Positions 16,302-24,364 are shown, counted from the first letter of the stretch. The stretch: DNA of 47,288 bases from CALCTE01 sp045627885 (GCA_045627885.1 JAZQOM010000022.1:1-47288); one strand, 5' to 3'. Made by a program: numbers and translations. Notes: generated by a model not told the origin, from the sequence alone.

Positions 16302-16330
16302 TTGACAAGCATAATTTACGGTGATATAAT
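16302..16330 (+). promoter_or_regulatory. Consensus sigma-A promoter of rpmB
   Basis: TTGACA (16302-16307), 17 bases, TATAAT (16325-16330), with TGA before the -10. All twelve hexamer positions match consensus, in keeping with high ribosomal protein expression. Confidence 0.92.
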
Positions 16331-16371
16331 CGACTGTACGATGACGATTGAAAGACGAGGAGGTGCACAAA

Positions 16372-16560
16372 ATGGCAAAGTGCGATTTTTGCGGAAAGGC
16401 TATTACTTTCGGGCTCAAGGTTTCTCACTCAAACAGAAAGACCAACAGAGCTTGGAAGCCCAATATCAGAAAAGTTAAGGCTAACATCAACGGAACTGTC
16501 AAGACCGTCAATGTTTGCTCGCGTTGTCTCCGTTCCAACAAGGTGCAGAGAGCCTCGTAA
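16372..16560 (+). CDS. rpmB: 50S ribosomal protein L28
   Basis: L28 is a small basic protein of the large ribosomal subunit. With ATG 16372 (GAGGAGGTG eight bases upstream) it is 62 residues, the expected length. It begins MAKCDFCGKAITFGLKVSHS and has two CxxC pairs, CDFC and CSRC, so it is the zinc-containing form of L28. The central SNRKTNRAWKPNIRKV stretch is characteristic. The longer in-frame ATG at 16348 lies between promoter and Shine-Dalgarno and is rejected. The gene stands alone between a consensus promoter and a terminator. Confidence 0.97.
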   Translation: MAKCDFCGKAITFGLKVSHSNRKTNRAWKPNIRKVKANINGTVKTVNVCSRCLRSNKVQRAS

Positions 16561-16583
16561 GTATATACTTTTCAAAGAAATTC

Positions 16584-16611
16584 AAACGGAGCAATTTTGC
16601 TCCGTTTTTTT
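16584..16611 (+). terminator. Intrinsic terminator after rpmB
   Basis: AAACGGAGC (16584-16592) pairs with GCTCCGTTT (16599-16607), followed by a run of seven T. The next gene starts only 16 bases later. Confidence 0.9.
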
Positions 16612-16626
16612 CATACGGAGGATTAT

Positions 16627-17553
16627 ATGAAGAACATAGTCTGCCTGTGCCCCAATCCCTGCACGGACAAATATATGTATATCGACGAGCTTGCCGTTTC
16701 GGCGGAGCACAAGGCAAACGCGCTGCGCTCGGATATCGGCGGCAAGGGCGTAAATGTCGCGTCGGATATCATATCCAATAAAAGACCGTGTACGCTTTTG
16801 CTCCTTGCGCCGGAGGAAAACTCCGAAAAATTCAAAAAAGAGCTTTCATATCGCGGCGTAAAATATGTTTGCGTTCAGTCGCACGGCACTTTGCGCGAGA
16901 ATATCACATTGGTTGAGAATTCCGGCAGAGAAACGCGGATAAGCGAAGCGGGAACAGAGCCGACCGCCGCCGAGGCAAAGGCGTACTGCGACGCAATAAG
17001 GGCGGAAAGCGGCATAATAATCCTTTCGGGAAGCGTACAGCAATCGCTCAAAGAACCTCTTTTCGGGGTGCTTGCCGAGCTTTCGCACTCTGGGAACGAT
17101 ATAATTCTCGACTCCAAAAGCGTCACAAAAAACGAGATAAAACAGATAAAGCCTCTTATGGTAAAGCCGAATAAAGAGGAAGCGGAAGCCTTCTGCGGCT
17201 TTGCAATAAGTGACACACGCACGGCACTTGATGCCGCCGCACAATATGCTTGCGCCGGCGCAAAGAATGTGCTTGTAACACTCGGAAAAGACGGAAGCCT
17301 GCTTTATGCGGAAGACGGAAGCGCGTATATTTTCGAGGGCGCAAAGACCGAAGTCCGCTCCACCGTCGGAGCGGGAGATGCCGCCGTTGCGGGCTATGCC
17401 TGCGCCTATGCGGAGCAAAAGAGCGCCGAAGAATGCCTTGCGCTTTCCGCGGCATTTTCTGTTGCGGCGGTCACCACGGAGGGAACTCTGCCGCCGTCTT
17501 TTGAAAAAACGGAATGTGCAAAAAAACTCGTGTTTGTAAAAAGGTTGAAATAG
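16627..17553 (+). CDS. PfkB-family sugar kinase, 1-phosphofructokinase-like
   Basis: The 308-residue protein has both ribokinase/PfkB signatures: DIGGKGVNVASDI (GGKG at 38-41) for the sugar and TVGAGDAAVAGY, with catalytic base Asp251, for the anion hole. The order and the N-terminal CLCPNPCTDKYMYIDEL fit the FruK/LacC branch, which phosphorylates hexose phosphates at C1 or C6 with ATP. The usual GAGDSMVAG is GAGDAAVAG here, and no PTS or fru genes are nearby, so the substrate is uncertain. GGAGGA precedes ATG 16627; an in-frame ATG at 16597 falls in the rpmB terminator. The HAD gene starts two bases after the stop, so the two are probably one unit. Confidence 0.82.
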   Translation: MKNIVCLCPNPCTDKYMYIDELAVSAEHKANALRSDIGGKGVNVASDIISNKRPCTLLLLAPEENSEKFKKELSYRGVKYVCVQSHGTLRENITLVENSGRETRISEAGTEPTAAEAKAYCDAIRAESGIIILSGSVQQSLKEPLFGVLAELSHSGNDIILDSKSVTKNEIKQIKPLMVKPNKEEAEAFCGFAISDTRTALDAAAQYACAGAKNVLVTLGKDGSLLYAEDGSAYIFEGAKTEVRSTVGAGDAAVAGYACAYAEQKSAEECLALSAAFSVAAVTTEGTLPPSFEKTECAKKLVFVKRLK

Positions 17554-17554
17554 T

Positions 17555-18190
17555 ATGAAGTATTCACTTGTAATTTGGGATTTCAACGGAACGATACTCG
17601 ACGATGTTCAAACGGGCATTGATTCCGTCAACCGCCTGCTTGCAAGGCGAAATATTCCCGTTATTGCCGATGTGGAAAGATATTATTCGGTGTTCGGCTT
17701 TCCGATAAAGGACTACTATTCAAAGCTCGGCTTTGATTTTGAAAGGGAGAGCTATGACACCGTCGCGCACGAATGGGTAAAGGAATACCTTGAGCTTGTC
17801 AAAAAAGCGCCGGCGAGGGAGCGGATTGTCGAGACCGTAAAAAAGATAAAAGCGGCGGGAGTACCGCAGGTGATACTCTCCGCCACCGAAGCCGATATGC
17901 TCAAAGCCCAGGTAAAGATGCTCGGCATATCGGAATATTTTGACGAAATACTCGGAATGGACACCATATACGCATACGGAAAGCAGGATATGGCGCTTGC
18001 ATGGATGAAGAAAAACGGAATAAAGGGAGCGGTGCTCATAGGGGATACCGAGCACGACGCCGAGGTCGCCGAGGCGATAGGCGCCGACTGCATTCTCGTC
18101 ACCGGAGGACACCAGAGCAGAGAAAAGCTCGAGAGCACGGGTGTTCCCGTAAAGGACGACACCGAGCTTGCAAAATATTTGCTCGACTAA
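17555..18190 (+). CDS. HAD-family hydrolase with altered catalytic motif
   Basis: The 211-residue protein has the HAD fold of the phosphoglycolate phosphatase type: motif I VIWDFNGTILDD at the N-terminus, motif II near VILSATEAD, the motif III lysine, and motif IV LIGDTEHDAEVAEAIGADC. The nucleophile Asp9 is present, but the second residue of DxD, normally the general acid/base Asp, is Asn11 (DFNGT). That makes a standard phosphatase activity doubtful, though a family of clostridial proteins shares DFNGT. The start lies one base after the kinase stop, suggesting a shared role with the sugar kinase. Its stop codon overlaps the convergent yitT stop. Confidence 0.82.
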   Translation: MKYSLVIWDFNGTILDDVQTGIDSVNRLLARRNIPVIADVERYYSVFGFPIKDYYSKLGFDFERESYDTVAHEWVKEYLELVKKAPARERIVETVKKIKAAGVPQVILSATEADMLKAQVKMLGISEYFDEILGMDTIYAYGKQDMALAWMKKNGIKGAVLIGDTEHDAEVAEAIGADCILVTGGHQSREKLESTGVPVKDDTELAKYLLD

Positions 18191-19080
18191 TCCTCGGAGG
18201 CGTTTTCTATCGGCTTAAAGCCCTCTCCGATTACGCGATTTGCCTTTGCATTGACGACAAAGGCACTTTTGTCTATCGCTTTTATTTTGGATAAGACGGG
18301 ATAGAACTGCGTTATGCCCATGGCGCACATTATCACATTTTTTTCTTTTCCGCTGTAAAATCCCTTGCCGTACAGAATCGTCACGCCTCTTTCAAAGGAA
18401 TTTGCGATGCAGGCGGCAATTTCTTCGTATTTTTCCGATATGATATACACCATTTCGGCGCTTTCGCCGCGTGACATCACGAGGTCAATCGCTTTTTGAG
18501 AGATGTATATTGTCAGCACGGAATATAAAACTCCCTGCGCGCTTTTGTTTACGATGGCGGCGGCGACAACCACGATAACATCGTTGATAAGATATATCAC
18601 ACCCGTCGAAATATGCGGAAATTTGCGCCGTACAAGCCAGATGATATAGTCGCTTCCGCCCGTCGAATAGCCGCGACTGTACATTATTCCGAGAGATACT
18701 CCCATCAAAGCGCCGCCGAAGAAGCAGTATAAAAGCGGGTCGATTGCGCCGAGGTCTATCCGCGGCAGTACATCTATCGCGACAGACATAACGGTCATTC
18801 CGATAAGCGCACGAATAATAAACCTAAAGCCGAGTATTCTCCACGATATTATGACCAGCGGCACATTGATAATAAAAATAAGCACACCAATCGGTAGCTT
18901 TGTCAGCATATTCACTACAGTTGCAACGCCCGTCACACCGCCGACTGCGATTTTTGCCGGCTGTAAAAACAAGTCAACTGCGGCGGCATAGCCGACTGCG
19001 CCGAACAGTATGCAAAGCCCGTCTAAAATAAACCTGTTCGGCAGTTTTTTTGTTAAAAGGTTTGTAATTTTTTTGAACAT
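18187..19080 (-). CDS. YitT-family membrane protein (DUF161/DUF2179)
   Basis: The 297-residue product has about five membrane helices in its first 170 residues (motifs LCILFGAVGYAAAVDLFLQP, IAVGGVTGVA, SRGYSTGGSDYI) and then a soluble C-terminal DUF2179 domain (VYIISEKYEEIAACIANSFE, RGVTILYGKGFYSG), the standard YitT layout. Function in the family is unsettled. ATG 19080 is chosen because CGGAGTG lies nine bases upstream; earlier in-frame starts would run into the divergent QueG-like gene. Its TAG stop shares bases with the TAA stop of the HAD gene on the other strand. Confidence 0.88.
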   Translation of the reverse strand: MFKKITNLLTKKLPNRFILDGLCILFGAVGYAAAVDLFLQPAKIAVGGVTGVATVVNMLTKLPIGVLIFIINVPLVIISWRILGFRFIIRALIGMTVMSVAIDVLPRIDLGAIDPLLYCFFGGALMGVSLGIMYSRGYSTGGSDYIIWLVRRKFPHISTGVIYLINDVIVVVAAAIVNKSAQGVLYSVLTIYISQKAIDLVMSRGESAEMVYIISEKYEEIAACIANSFERGVTILYGKGFYSGKEKNVIMCAMGITQFYPVLSKIKAIDKSAFVVNAKANRVIGEGFKPIENASED

Positions 19081-19123
19081 ATAAATACACTCCGATAATA
19101 TTTTGCACATTGTGAGGAAAAAT

Positions 19124-19912
19124 ATGATAAACGACAAAATCATCGCGGCATTTGCCGCGGAGAATATAGAAGAGCTTGCCTTTGCGAAGGTGAGCGATTT
19201 GCATATCAAAAAAGAGTATCTTATGCCCGAGGGTGTAAAGTCGGCGATAATATGGCTTCTTCCCTACGGAGTAGGGGAAAGAGAGGGCAATATTTCGCTT
19301 TACGCGAGAACGCTCGATTATCATTATCTGTCAAAAAGTATTTCCGATAAAGTCGCAGAACGCCTTAAAGCCGAATTCCGAGGGGAAGAATTTTATAATT
19401 TTTCCGACCATTCACCGATAGCGGAGGTGCCCGCGGCGGCGGCATACGGACTCGGCATTATCGGTAAAAATCATCTTCTCATAAATCAAAAATACGGCAG
19501 CTTCGTGTTTGTTTGCACGCTTTTTACAACGCTCGAGGCGGAGTGCCGCGCGCCGGGCGAAATACGCTCCTGCACGGGATGCGGAGCCTGCGAGAGAGCG
19601 TGCCCCACAAAGGCGATGAGTACGGATATGTCGCTTTGCCTTTCGGGAATAAATCAAAAAAAGGGAATTTTGAGCGAAGAAGAAAAAGAGCTCATAGTAA
19701 AAAGCGGAATGGTGTGGGGCTGCGACGCTTGCCAGCTATCGTGTCCGATGAACAAAAACGCCGCCGATACACCCGTTGAACTGTTTTACGAAAACCGAAT
19801 CGAAAAGCTCACGCCGGAGCTTCTTGCGTCCATGGACGACGAGGAATTTTCAAAAAGAGCGTTCAGCTTCAGGGGAAGAGCGGTGCTCGAAAGGAATCTT
19901 TCTTTATTTTAG
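19124..19912 (+). CDS. Short QueG-like (DUF1730) iron-sulfur protein
   Basis: QueG is the cobalamin-dependent epoxyqueuosine reductase of tRNA queuosine synthesis. This 262-residue protein shows the QueG core: SDHSPIAEVPAAAAYGLG then IIGKN (the Asp near 95 matches the catalytic Asp), and eight cysteines for two 4Fe-4S clusters: Cys140, 143, 146, 150 in CTGCGACERACP, Cys172 in CLSG, and Cys190, 193, 197 in CDACQLSCP. It ends soon after and lacks the HEAT-repeat tail of long QueG proteins. ATG 19124 has GAGGA five bases upstream. It diverges from yitT with only 43 bases between start codons. Whether it is a true QueG or a related reductase is open. Confidence 0.75.
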   Translation: MINDKIIAAFAAENIEELAFAKVSDLHIKKEYLMPEGVKSAIIWLLPYGVGEREGNISLYARTLDYHYLSKSISDKVAERLKAEFRGEEFYNFSDHSPIAEVPAAAAYGLGIIGKNHLLINQKYGSFVFVCTLFTTLEAECRAPGEIRSCTGCGACERACPTKAMSTDMSLCLSGINQKKGILSEEEKELIVKSGMVWGCDACQLSCPMNKNAADTPVELFYENRIEKLTPELLASMDDEEFSKRAFSFRGRAVLERNLSLF

Positions 19913-19918
19913 CAAACT

Positions 19919-19954
19919 AAAGGCGGCTCGTAATGAGCCGCCTTTGCGTTTTTT
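19919..19954. terminator. Bidirectional terminator
   Basis: AAAGGCGGCTC (19919-19929) pairs with GAGCCGCCTTT (19935-19945). A T run at 19949-19954 overlaps the stop codon of the convergent lipoprotein gene. Confidence 0.88.
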
Positions 19955-20222
19955 ATTCAGCTTCGATAAAATCGTTCCAATCGATGTCTTCGGCGTATCC
20001 TTCGCCTTCGCTTGCCGTAATTCCCTTGCCGTCGTCTTTATTGCCTTCGCCCTCGGTACCGGGATTATCGCCTTCCGGATTCTTCTCATCGGGGTTCTTT
20101 TCGCCGTTTTCTTCGGTATTGTCTGTTTTTTTATCGTCCTTATCCTTGTTCTTCTTTCCGCAGGATGCAAGTGAAAGAATCACAAGCAGAGCGAGAAAAA
20201 GCGCCGCTATTCTTTTTGTCAT
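19953..20222 (-). CDS. Small acidic lipoprotein
   Basis: The 89-residue product has a signal peptide and lipobox (LLVILSLASC, Cys21) and then a low-complexity, Lys/Asp then Glu/Gly/Asn/Pro-rich chain ending in DIDWNDFIEAE. No domain is recognisable. Its first 24 residues (MTKRIAALFLA..SCGKK) closely resemble those of the lipoprotein at 9429-10232, suggesting a shared export signal or an old duplication of the 5' end. AAAGGAGAA precedes the ATG and a promoter lies upstream, so it looks like a real single-gene unit. Confidence 0.75.
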   Translation of the reverse strand: MTKRIAALFLALLVILSLASCGKKNKDKDDKKTDNTEENGEKNPDEKNPEGDNPGTEGEGNKDDGKGITASEGEGYAEDIDWNDFIEAE

Positions 20223-20261
20223 ATAAATTCTCCTTTAATAAATTTTGTATACCGCAAATTT

Positions 20262-20290
20262 ATTATACTATTTTTCACAAAAAAAATCAA
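20262..20290 (-). promoter_or_regulatory. Sigma-A promoter of the small lipoprotein
   Basis: On the minus strand TTGATT (20290-20285) and TATAAT (20267-20262) are 17 bases apart, about 40 bases upstream of the start codon. Confidence 0.75.
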
Positions 20291-20416
20291 TAGTAAATTT
20301 CAAGAAGTAAAAAATGAAGAAAAATACAAAATAATTTTTGTAAAATATATAAAATTGTGTAGCATTTATCCAAGTATTGTGGTAAAATATATCATGAGAG
20401 AAAGGACGGTGACAGT

Positions 20417-21586
20417 ATGCTTCCCGAAAAAGGGTACAAACGCGTTTTTGTTATATGCTTTTATATTGCGCTTGCTGTTGTCGCATTTTACTTTTTCTTC
20501 AATTATGTTCTCAAATGGACATGGCCCATACTTATCGCGCTTGTAGTCGGAGTGTGCCTTCAGCCGCTGATACGCTTTCTTAACAGAAAGCTTAAATTCC
20601 CGAACAAACTTGCCGCGATACTGTGCGTCATACTGTTTTATCTGATAGTCGGCGGACTGCTTGCCGCCGTGATATATAAGCTTGTGGCTGAGCTTTCCGT
20701 GCTTGCCGCATCTATTCCGTCGTATGTGCAAAAGCTGAATATCGACCTTGAGAGCATTGAGGACTCCTTCAAGAGTATGCTGAAGTGGGTGCCGGTTTCC
20801 GGCGATGTTCTCGACAAGGCATGGCAGGAGGTCACAAATTCACTCGTATCCGTGCTTCTGTCGTTTGCCGGAAAGATGACATCCAACCTTCCGTCAATGC
20901 TGTTTGCGATGGCACAGTTCGTGCCGGAGGCGATACTTGCGATAATAATCACGATAGTCACATCCGTATACTTTGCGGCTGACTACAACAAGATAAGGGC
21001 ATTCTTTATATGCCAGATATCCGAAAAGAGATTTGAAAAGCTCGTCTCGGCAAAAAATCATATTCTTCAGACGATTCTCAAGTATATCCGCGCCTATCTT
21101 TTGCTTATGCTGATAACAGGCGTCGAGATATATCTCGGGCTCACGCTTATCGGGCAGAAGTACGCACTGCTTCTTGCGATAGCGATAGCGATAATCGACA
21201 TTCTCCCTGTTTTGGGAACGGGTACCGTTCTCATTCCGTGGGGCGTGGTGCTTCTCATTATGGGCAATACCTTAAAGGGAGTTCTGATACTTGCGCTGTA
21301 TATTGTCGTAACGGTCATAAGGCAGATTATCGAGCCGAAGATAGTCGGCGAGTATATAGGTCTATATCCGCTGATAACGCTTGTCGCCATGTATACGGGA
21401 CTGCGCGCTATGGGACTTTTCGGTATGATACTGTTCCCCGTGACGATAATCATACTCAAAGACCTCAACGAGAAAAACTCCATTCATTTCTGGAACAATA
21501 TGCCCGCGAGCGAAAAGGCGGAAAAAGAACCGATAAAAGCAAAGCTTTTCAAAAAAATAAAAAAAGATAAAAGTAACGAAGGATAA
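20417..21586 (+). CDS. AI-2E/PerM-family permease, YtvI-like
   Basis: The 389-residue protein has the AI-2E transporter layout: two or three N-terminal helices, a soluble amphipathic region (about residues 85-150), then a C-terminal block of helices with ILPVLGTGTVLIPWGVVLLI, IRQIIEPKIVGEYIGLYPL and TLVAMYTGLRAMGLFGMILFP, which is the family signature. In spore formers this branch includes YtvI, a sporulation membrane protein; I favour that branch but cannot separate it from other PerM homologues. AAAGGA lies upstream of the ATG. hom starts four bases after the stop, so the genes are co-transcribed. Confidence 0.83.
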   Translation: MLPEKGYKRVFVICFYIALAVVAFYFFFNYVLKWTWPILIALVVGVCLQPLIRFLNRKLKFPNKLAAILCVILFYLIVGGLLAAVIYKLVAELSVLAASIPSYVQKLNIDLESIEDSFKSMLKWVPVSGDVLDKAWQEVTNSLVSVLLSFAGKMTSNLPSMLFAMAQFVPEAILAIIITIVTSVYFAADYNKIRAFFICQISEKRFEKLVSAKNHILQTILKYIRAYLLLMLITGVEIYLGLTLIGQKYALLLAIAIAIIDILPVLGTGTVLIPWGVVLLIMGNTLKGVLILALYIVVTVIRQIIEPKIVGEYIGLYPLITLVAMYTGLRAMGLFGMILFPVTIIILKDLNEKNSIHFWNNMPASEKAEKEPIKAKLFKKIKKDKSNEG

Positions 21587-21590
21587 AACT

Positions 21591-22805
21591 ATGGCAAAAA
21601 TAGCAATTCTGGGCTTCGGCGTCATCGGACGCGGCGTTTTCGATGTAATTACGGAAAATTTCGATAAGGTTGCGGAAAGCGCACACGAAAAAATAGAGAT
21701 AGCAAAGGTCGTCGATATAAGAGACCTTTCCGCAACAAAGGCGGCGAATATAGCCACAAAGGATTTTGACGATGTGTTAAACGACGCGGAAATCTCACTT
21801 GTGGTCGAATGTATGGGCGGACACACCCTTGCCTACGAATTCACCAAAAAAGCACTTCTTGCGAAAAAGAGCGTTGTCACATCAAATAAAGAGGTTGTTT
21901 GCTGCTACGGCGACGAGCTTATGGCTCTTGCGAAAGAAAACGGAGTCTGCTATCTTTTCGAGGCATCCGTCGGCGGCGGAATACCGATAATACATCCGCT
22001 CAAGTTCTGCCTTTGGGCAAACAAAATAGTAAGCATAAGCGGCATTCTGAACGGAACGACCAACTTTATGCTTACCATGATGAACGAAAAGGGAGCATCG
22101 TTTGACGAAGCTTTGAAGAAAGCGCAGGAGCTCGGCTACGCAGAGCAGAATCCGACCGCCGATGTTGACGGCTTTGATGCCGCAAGAAAAATTGCGATAC
22201 TTTCATCAATCGCGCTCGGCAGTCATATCGCACTTGAGGATGTAAGTATAATTGAGGGCATCCGCAAGGTAAGCGCTGAGGATGTAAGCTTTGCCGCAAA
22301 GAGCGGAAAGAGAATAAAACTCGTCGCAAGGTCGGTTATCGAGAAAGACAAGGCGTATATCTATGTAGCCCCCCATCTTGTTGACGAAAACGAGCCGCTT
22401 GCATCGGTAAACGATGTATTCAACGCGGTAAAGGTTGACGGCAATATGCTCGGAAGCTCAATGTTCTACGGCAGAGGCGCCGGCTCACTGCCCACGGCAA
22501 GCGCAGTTGTAAGCGATGTAATTGAAGCGGTACGCTTCAAAAATACCGAGCCCGTATGGACAAAGAGAAAAGACGGCACGGCAAAGAACGCCGCCGAGCT
22601 TGAGCTTAGCTTCTTCGTAAGAGCAAAGGCGACGGGCGCGGAGATATATTCAAAGGTAGTAAAAGCATTCGGCAAGCCGCAGATTTTGTCGGACGAAAAT
22701 ACCGATACGCTTGCGTTTATAACGGAGCAGATGACGGCGGACAAACTCGGACAAAAGCTTGATGACATCGGCATCAAAGCGGAAAGCGTAATAAGGGTAC
22801 TGTAA
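21591..22805 (+). CDS. hom: Homoserine dehydrogenase
   Basis: This enzyme reduces aspartate semialdehyde to homoserine with NAD(P)H, the branch point to threonine and methionine. The 404 residues start with the nucleotide fold IAILGFGVIGRGVFDVI, followed by VVTSNKEVVCCYG, the family motif GILNGTTNFMLTMM, and the substrate and catalytic block LGYAEQNPTADVDGFDAARK containing the catalytic Asp and Lys. The last 75 residues (ELSFFVRAKATGAEIYSKVV onward) look like a divergent ACT regulatory domain, so threonine feedback is possible. It sits between a permease and a Nudix gene with gaps of four and three bases; no other threonine-pathway gene is nearby. Confidence 0.95.
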   Translation: MAKIAILGFGVIGRGVFDVITENFDKVAESAHEKIEIAKVVDIRDLSATKAANIATKDFDDVLNDAEISLVVECMGGHTLAYEFTKKALLAKKSVVTSNKEVVCCYGDELMALAKENGVCYLFEASVGGGIPIIHPLKFCLWANKIVSISGILNGTTNFMLTMMNEKGASFDEALKKAQELGYAEQNPTADVDGFDAARKIAILSSIALGSHIALEDVSIIEGIRKVSAEDVSFAAKSGKRIKLVARSVIEKDKAYIYVAPHLVDENEPLASVNDVFNAVKVDGNMLGSSMFYGRGAGSLPTASAVVSDVIEAVRFKNTEPVWTKRKDGTAKNAAELELSFFVRAKATGAEIYSKVVKAFGKPQILSDENTDTLAFITEQMTADKLGQKLDDIGIKAESVIRVL

Positions 22806-22808
22806 TCT

Positions 22809-23231
22809 ATGAAGCGCGAGTATTCCTGCGGAGCCGTTCTGTTTTCCAAAAGCGGCGGCAAGACGAGATACCTTCTCGTAAAAGAAAAAAACGGAAATAT
22901 CGGATTTCCCAAGGGACACATGGAAAAAGGGGAGACCGAACACGAATGCGCATTGAGAGAAATTTTTGAGGAAACGGGTATAAAAGCCTGCATCGTATCG
23001 GGATTTTGCGAGCGCATAAAGTATCCGCTCTTAAACGGACATATAAAGCATGTTGCCTACTTCGCCGCGTTTTATGACGGCAATCAGGAGCCGCTGCACA
23101 CGGGCGAGGTGGATGATATAAAGCTTTTGGAGCTTGATGACGCGATGAACGCTCTTTCATACGATATGTCAAAAAACATATTAAAAAAATTCTTAAAGAG
23201 CGATGTTCTTGACGCGGTAAAAGAAAGATAA
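22809..23231 (+). CDS. Nudix hydrolase
   Basis: The 140-residue protein has a complete Nudix box, G36-x5-E42-x7-R50-E51-x2-E54-E55-x-G57-I58, in GHMEKGETEHECALREIFEE. The preceding VKEKNGNIGFPKGH and early SCGAVLF fit the diadenosine tetraphosphate hydrolase (bis-5'-nucleosyl-tetraphosphatase) branch, which opens Ap4A, but substrate cannot be settled from sequence. It starts three bases after hom and is followed by a strong terminator, so it ends the ytvI-hom-nudix unit. Confidence 0.88.
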   Translation: MKREYSCGAVLFSKSGGKTRYLLVKEKNGNIGFPKGHMEKGETEHECALREIFEETGIKACIVSGFCERIKYPLLNGHIKHVAYFAAFYDGNQEPLHTGEVDDIKLLELDDAMNALSYDMSKNILKKFLKSDVLDAVKER

Positions 23232-23239
23232 TCAAAATA

Positions 23240-23279
23240 AGGCAGTTTACGGCTTTCCGTAAACTGCCTTTGACTTTTT
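23240..23279. terminator. Terminator between the Nudix gene and gerW
   Basis: AAGGCAGTTTACGG (23240-23253) pairs over 14 bases with CCGTAAACTGCCTT (23258-23271) around CTTT, followed by a T-rich tract. It lies between convergent genes. Confidence 0.88.
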
Positions 23280-23290
23280 GACTTTTGCTT

Positions 23291-23710
23291 TTATTTCTTT
23301 TTCTTTTCGAGCTTCAGAGCTTTTTTCTCGGCTTTTTTGTCGGCTTTTTTCTTGTCGTTTTGCGCTTTAATTTTTGCGACGACCGAGCCGATTACCTCCG
23401 AAACGGGCGATTTTTCGTCCGCGTCAATTTTTACCGTGCGTATGCTCTTTCCGTCGACAACGAGAAATGACATCGGCGTAACACTAATCTTTGCGCCCGA
23501 GCCGGACGGATTTTTTGACTTTTTCGCGCCGTCGGAGATATCCGAGCCGCCGCCCGCAAATCCGACGGAAACCTTTGAAACGGGAATTATCGTCATCCCG
23601 TCAACTACAATTTTTTCGCCTATTACGGGACTCTGCTTTGCAAGCTCTACCGTTTTGTCGGCGGTTTGCGAAAGAACTTTTATAAAAGTGCTCTGTTCAG
23701 GGTTTGACAT
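23291..23710 (-). CDS. gerW: GerW/YtfJ-family sporulation protein
   Basis: GerW (YtfJ) proteins are spore proteins needed for normal germination in Bacillus. The 139-residue product has the family core: VIGEKIVVDGMTIIPVSKVS, VGFAGGGSDI, then ISVTPMSFLVVDGKSIRTVKI. The last 30 residues are almost only Lys, Ala, Asp and Glu. The gene starts within the 3' end of the DUF2953 gene (14-base overlap), and the same pair (ytfI-ytfJ) is found in Bacillus, which supports both assignments. This is one of the better signs that the host forms endospores. Confidence 0.92.
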   Translation of the reverse strand: MSNPEQSTFIKVLSQTADKTVELAKQSPVIGEKIVVDGMTIIPVSKVSVGFAGGGSDISDGAKKSKNPSGSGAKISVTPMSFLVVDGKSIRTVKIDADEKSPVSEVIGSVVAKIKAQNDKKKADKKAEKKALKLEKKKK

Positions 23711-24323
23711 TGTCGATTACCTCCGAAACATTTTTGAAATTTTTGAAGAACATTTTAAGTGCCGCCGCGACAATCCAGTATATTCTGACGCTTGCCGCGC
23801 AGTCAAGCGAAAAGCTCGGCTTTTCGGAATTGAAGTCGCACAAAACGCTTGAATGAACCGCGTTTTTCTTGACATTTTTCGCATTTTGCAGATATCCCGA
23901 TACGGGATAGACAAGGGAACATACCGCGCCGTAGTCGAGAGCGGCTTTTGCGGCGTCATCGGAGGCGCAAACCGCATCGAGCGATAGCTTGCTTATCTTA
24001 AAATGCTTTATAAGCCATACAGCGTCGCCGAGCACGGATTTTACCGTATCTATTATGTTCCCGAGCTGCTTTGCAACAGATGAGAACTTCGGCTTTTTCT
24101 TTTCCGCCTTTTTCTCCGTTTTGCCTTCTTCGCCTTTTTTCTTTTTCTTTTTTTTCGGCGGAGCATCCGAAGCATACAGCTTTGCAAAGAGTATCCTTGC
24201 GGAGAATACCGCGTCGCTTCCGCTTTCGGCTTTAAGAGAGAGAGTTACGGGCAAGAGCAGGACTATTCCGATAAGCGCAAAGACAGAGCCTGTAACGATA
24301 CCGAAAATGCCCCAAAAAGTCAA
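23697..24323 (-). CDS. DUF2953 (YtfI-like) protein
   Basis: The 208-residue protein has an N-terminal membrane helix (GIFGIVTGSVFALIGIVLLL), a lysine-rich run at about residues 57-77, and a C-terminal domain ending near a hydrophobic stretch IYWIVAAALKMF. The layout and its position directly before gerW match DUF2953/YtfI of spore formers. The start is TTG at 24323, since no ATG or GTG in frame is nearby and a promoter lies 42 bases upstream; a GGGGTG sequence could serve as ribosome binding site. Function is unknown, presumably in spores or germination with GerW. Confidence 0.82.
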   Translation of the reverse strand: MTFWGIFGIVTGSVFALIGIVLLLPVTLSLKAESGSDAVFSARILFAKLYASDAPPKKKKKKKGEEGKTEKKAEKKKPKFSSVAKQLGNIIDTVKSVLGDAVWLIKHFKISKLSLDAVCASDDAAKAALDYGAVCSLVYPVSGYLQNAKNVKKNAVHSSVLCDFNSEKPSFSLDCAASVRIYWIVAAALKMFFKNFKNVSEVIDNVKP

Positions 24324-24364
24324 AGCCGCCGCACCCCACTTGTATAATATAATGTAGTAATTAT

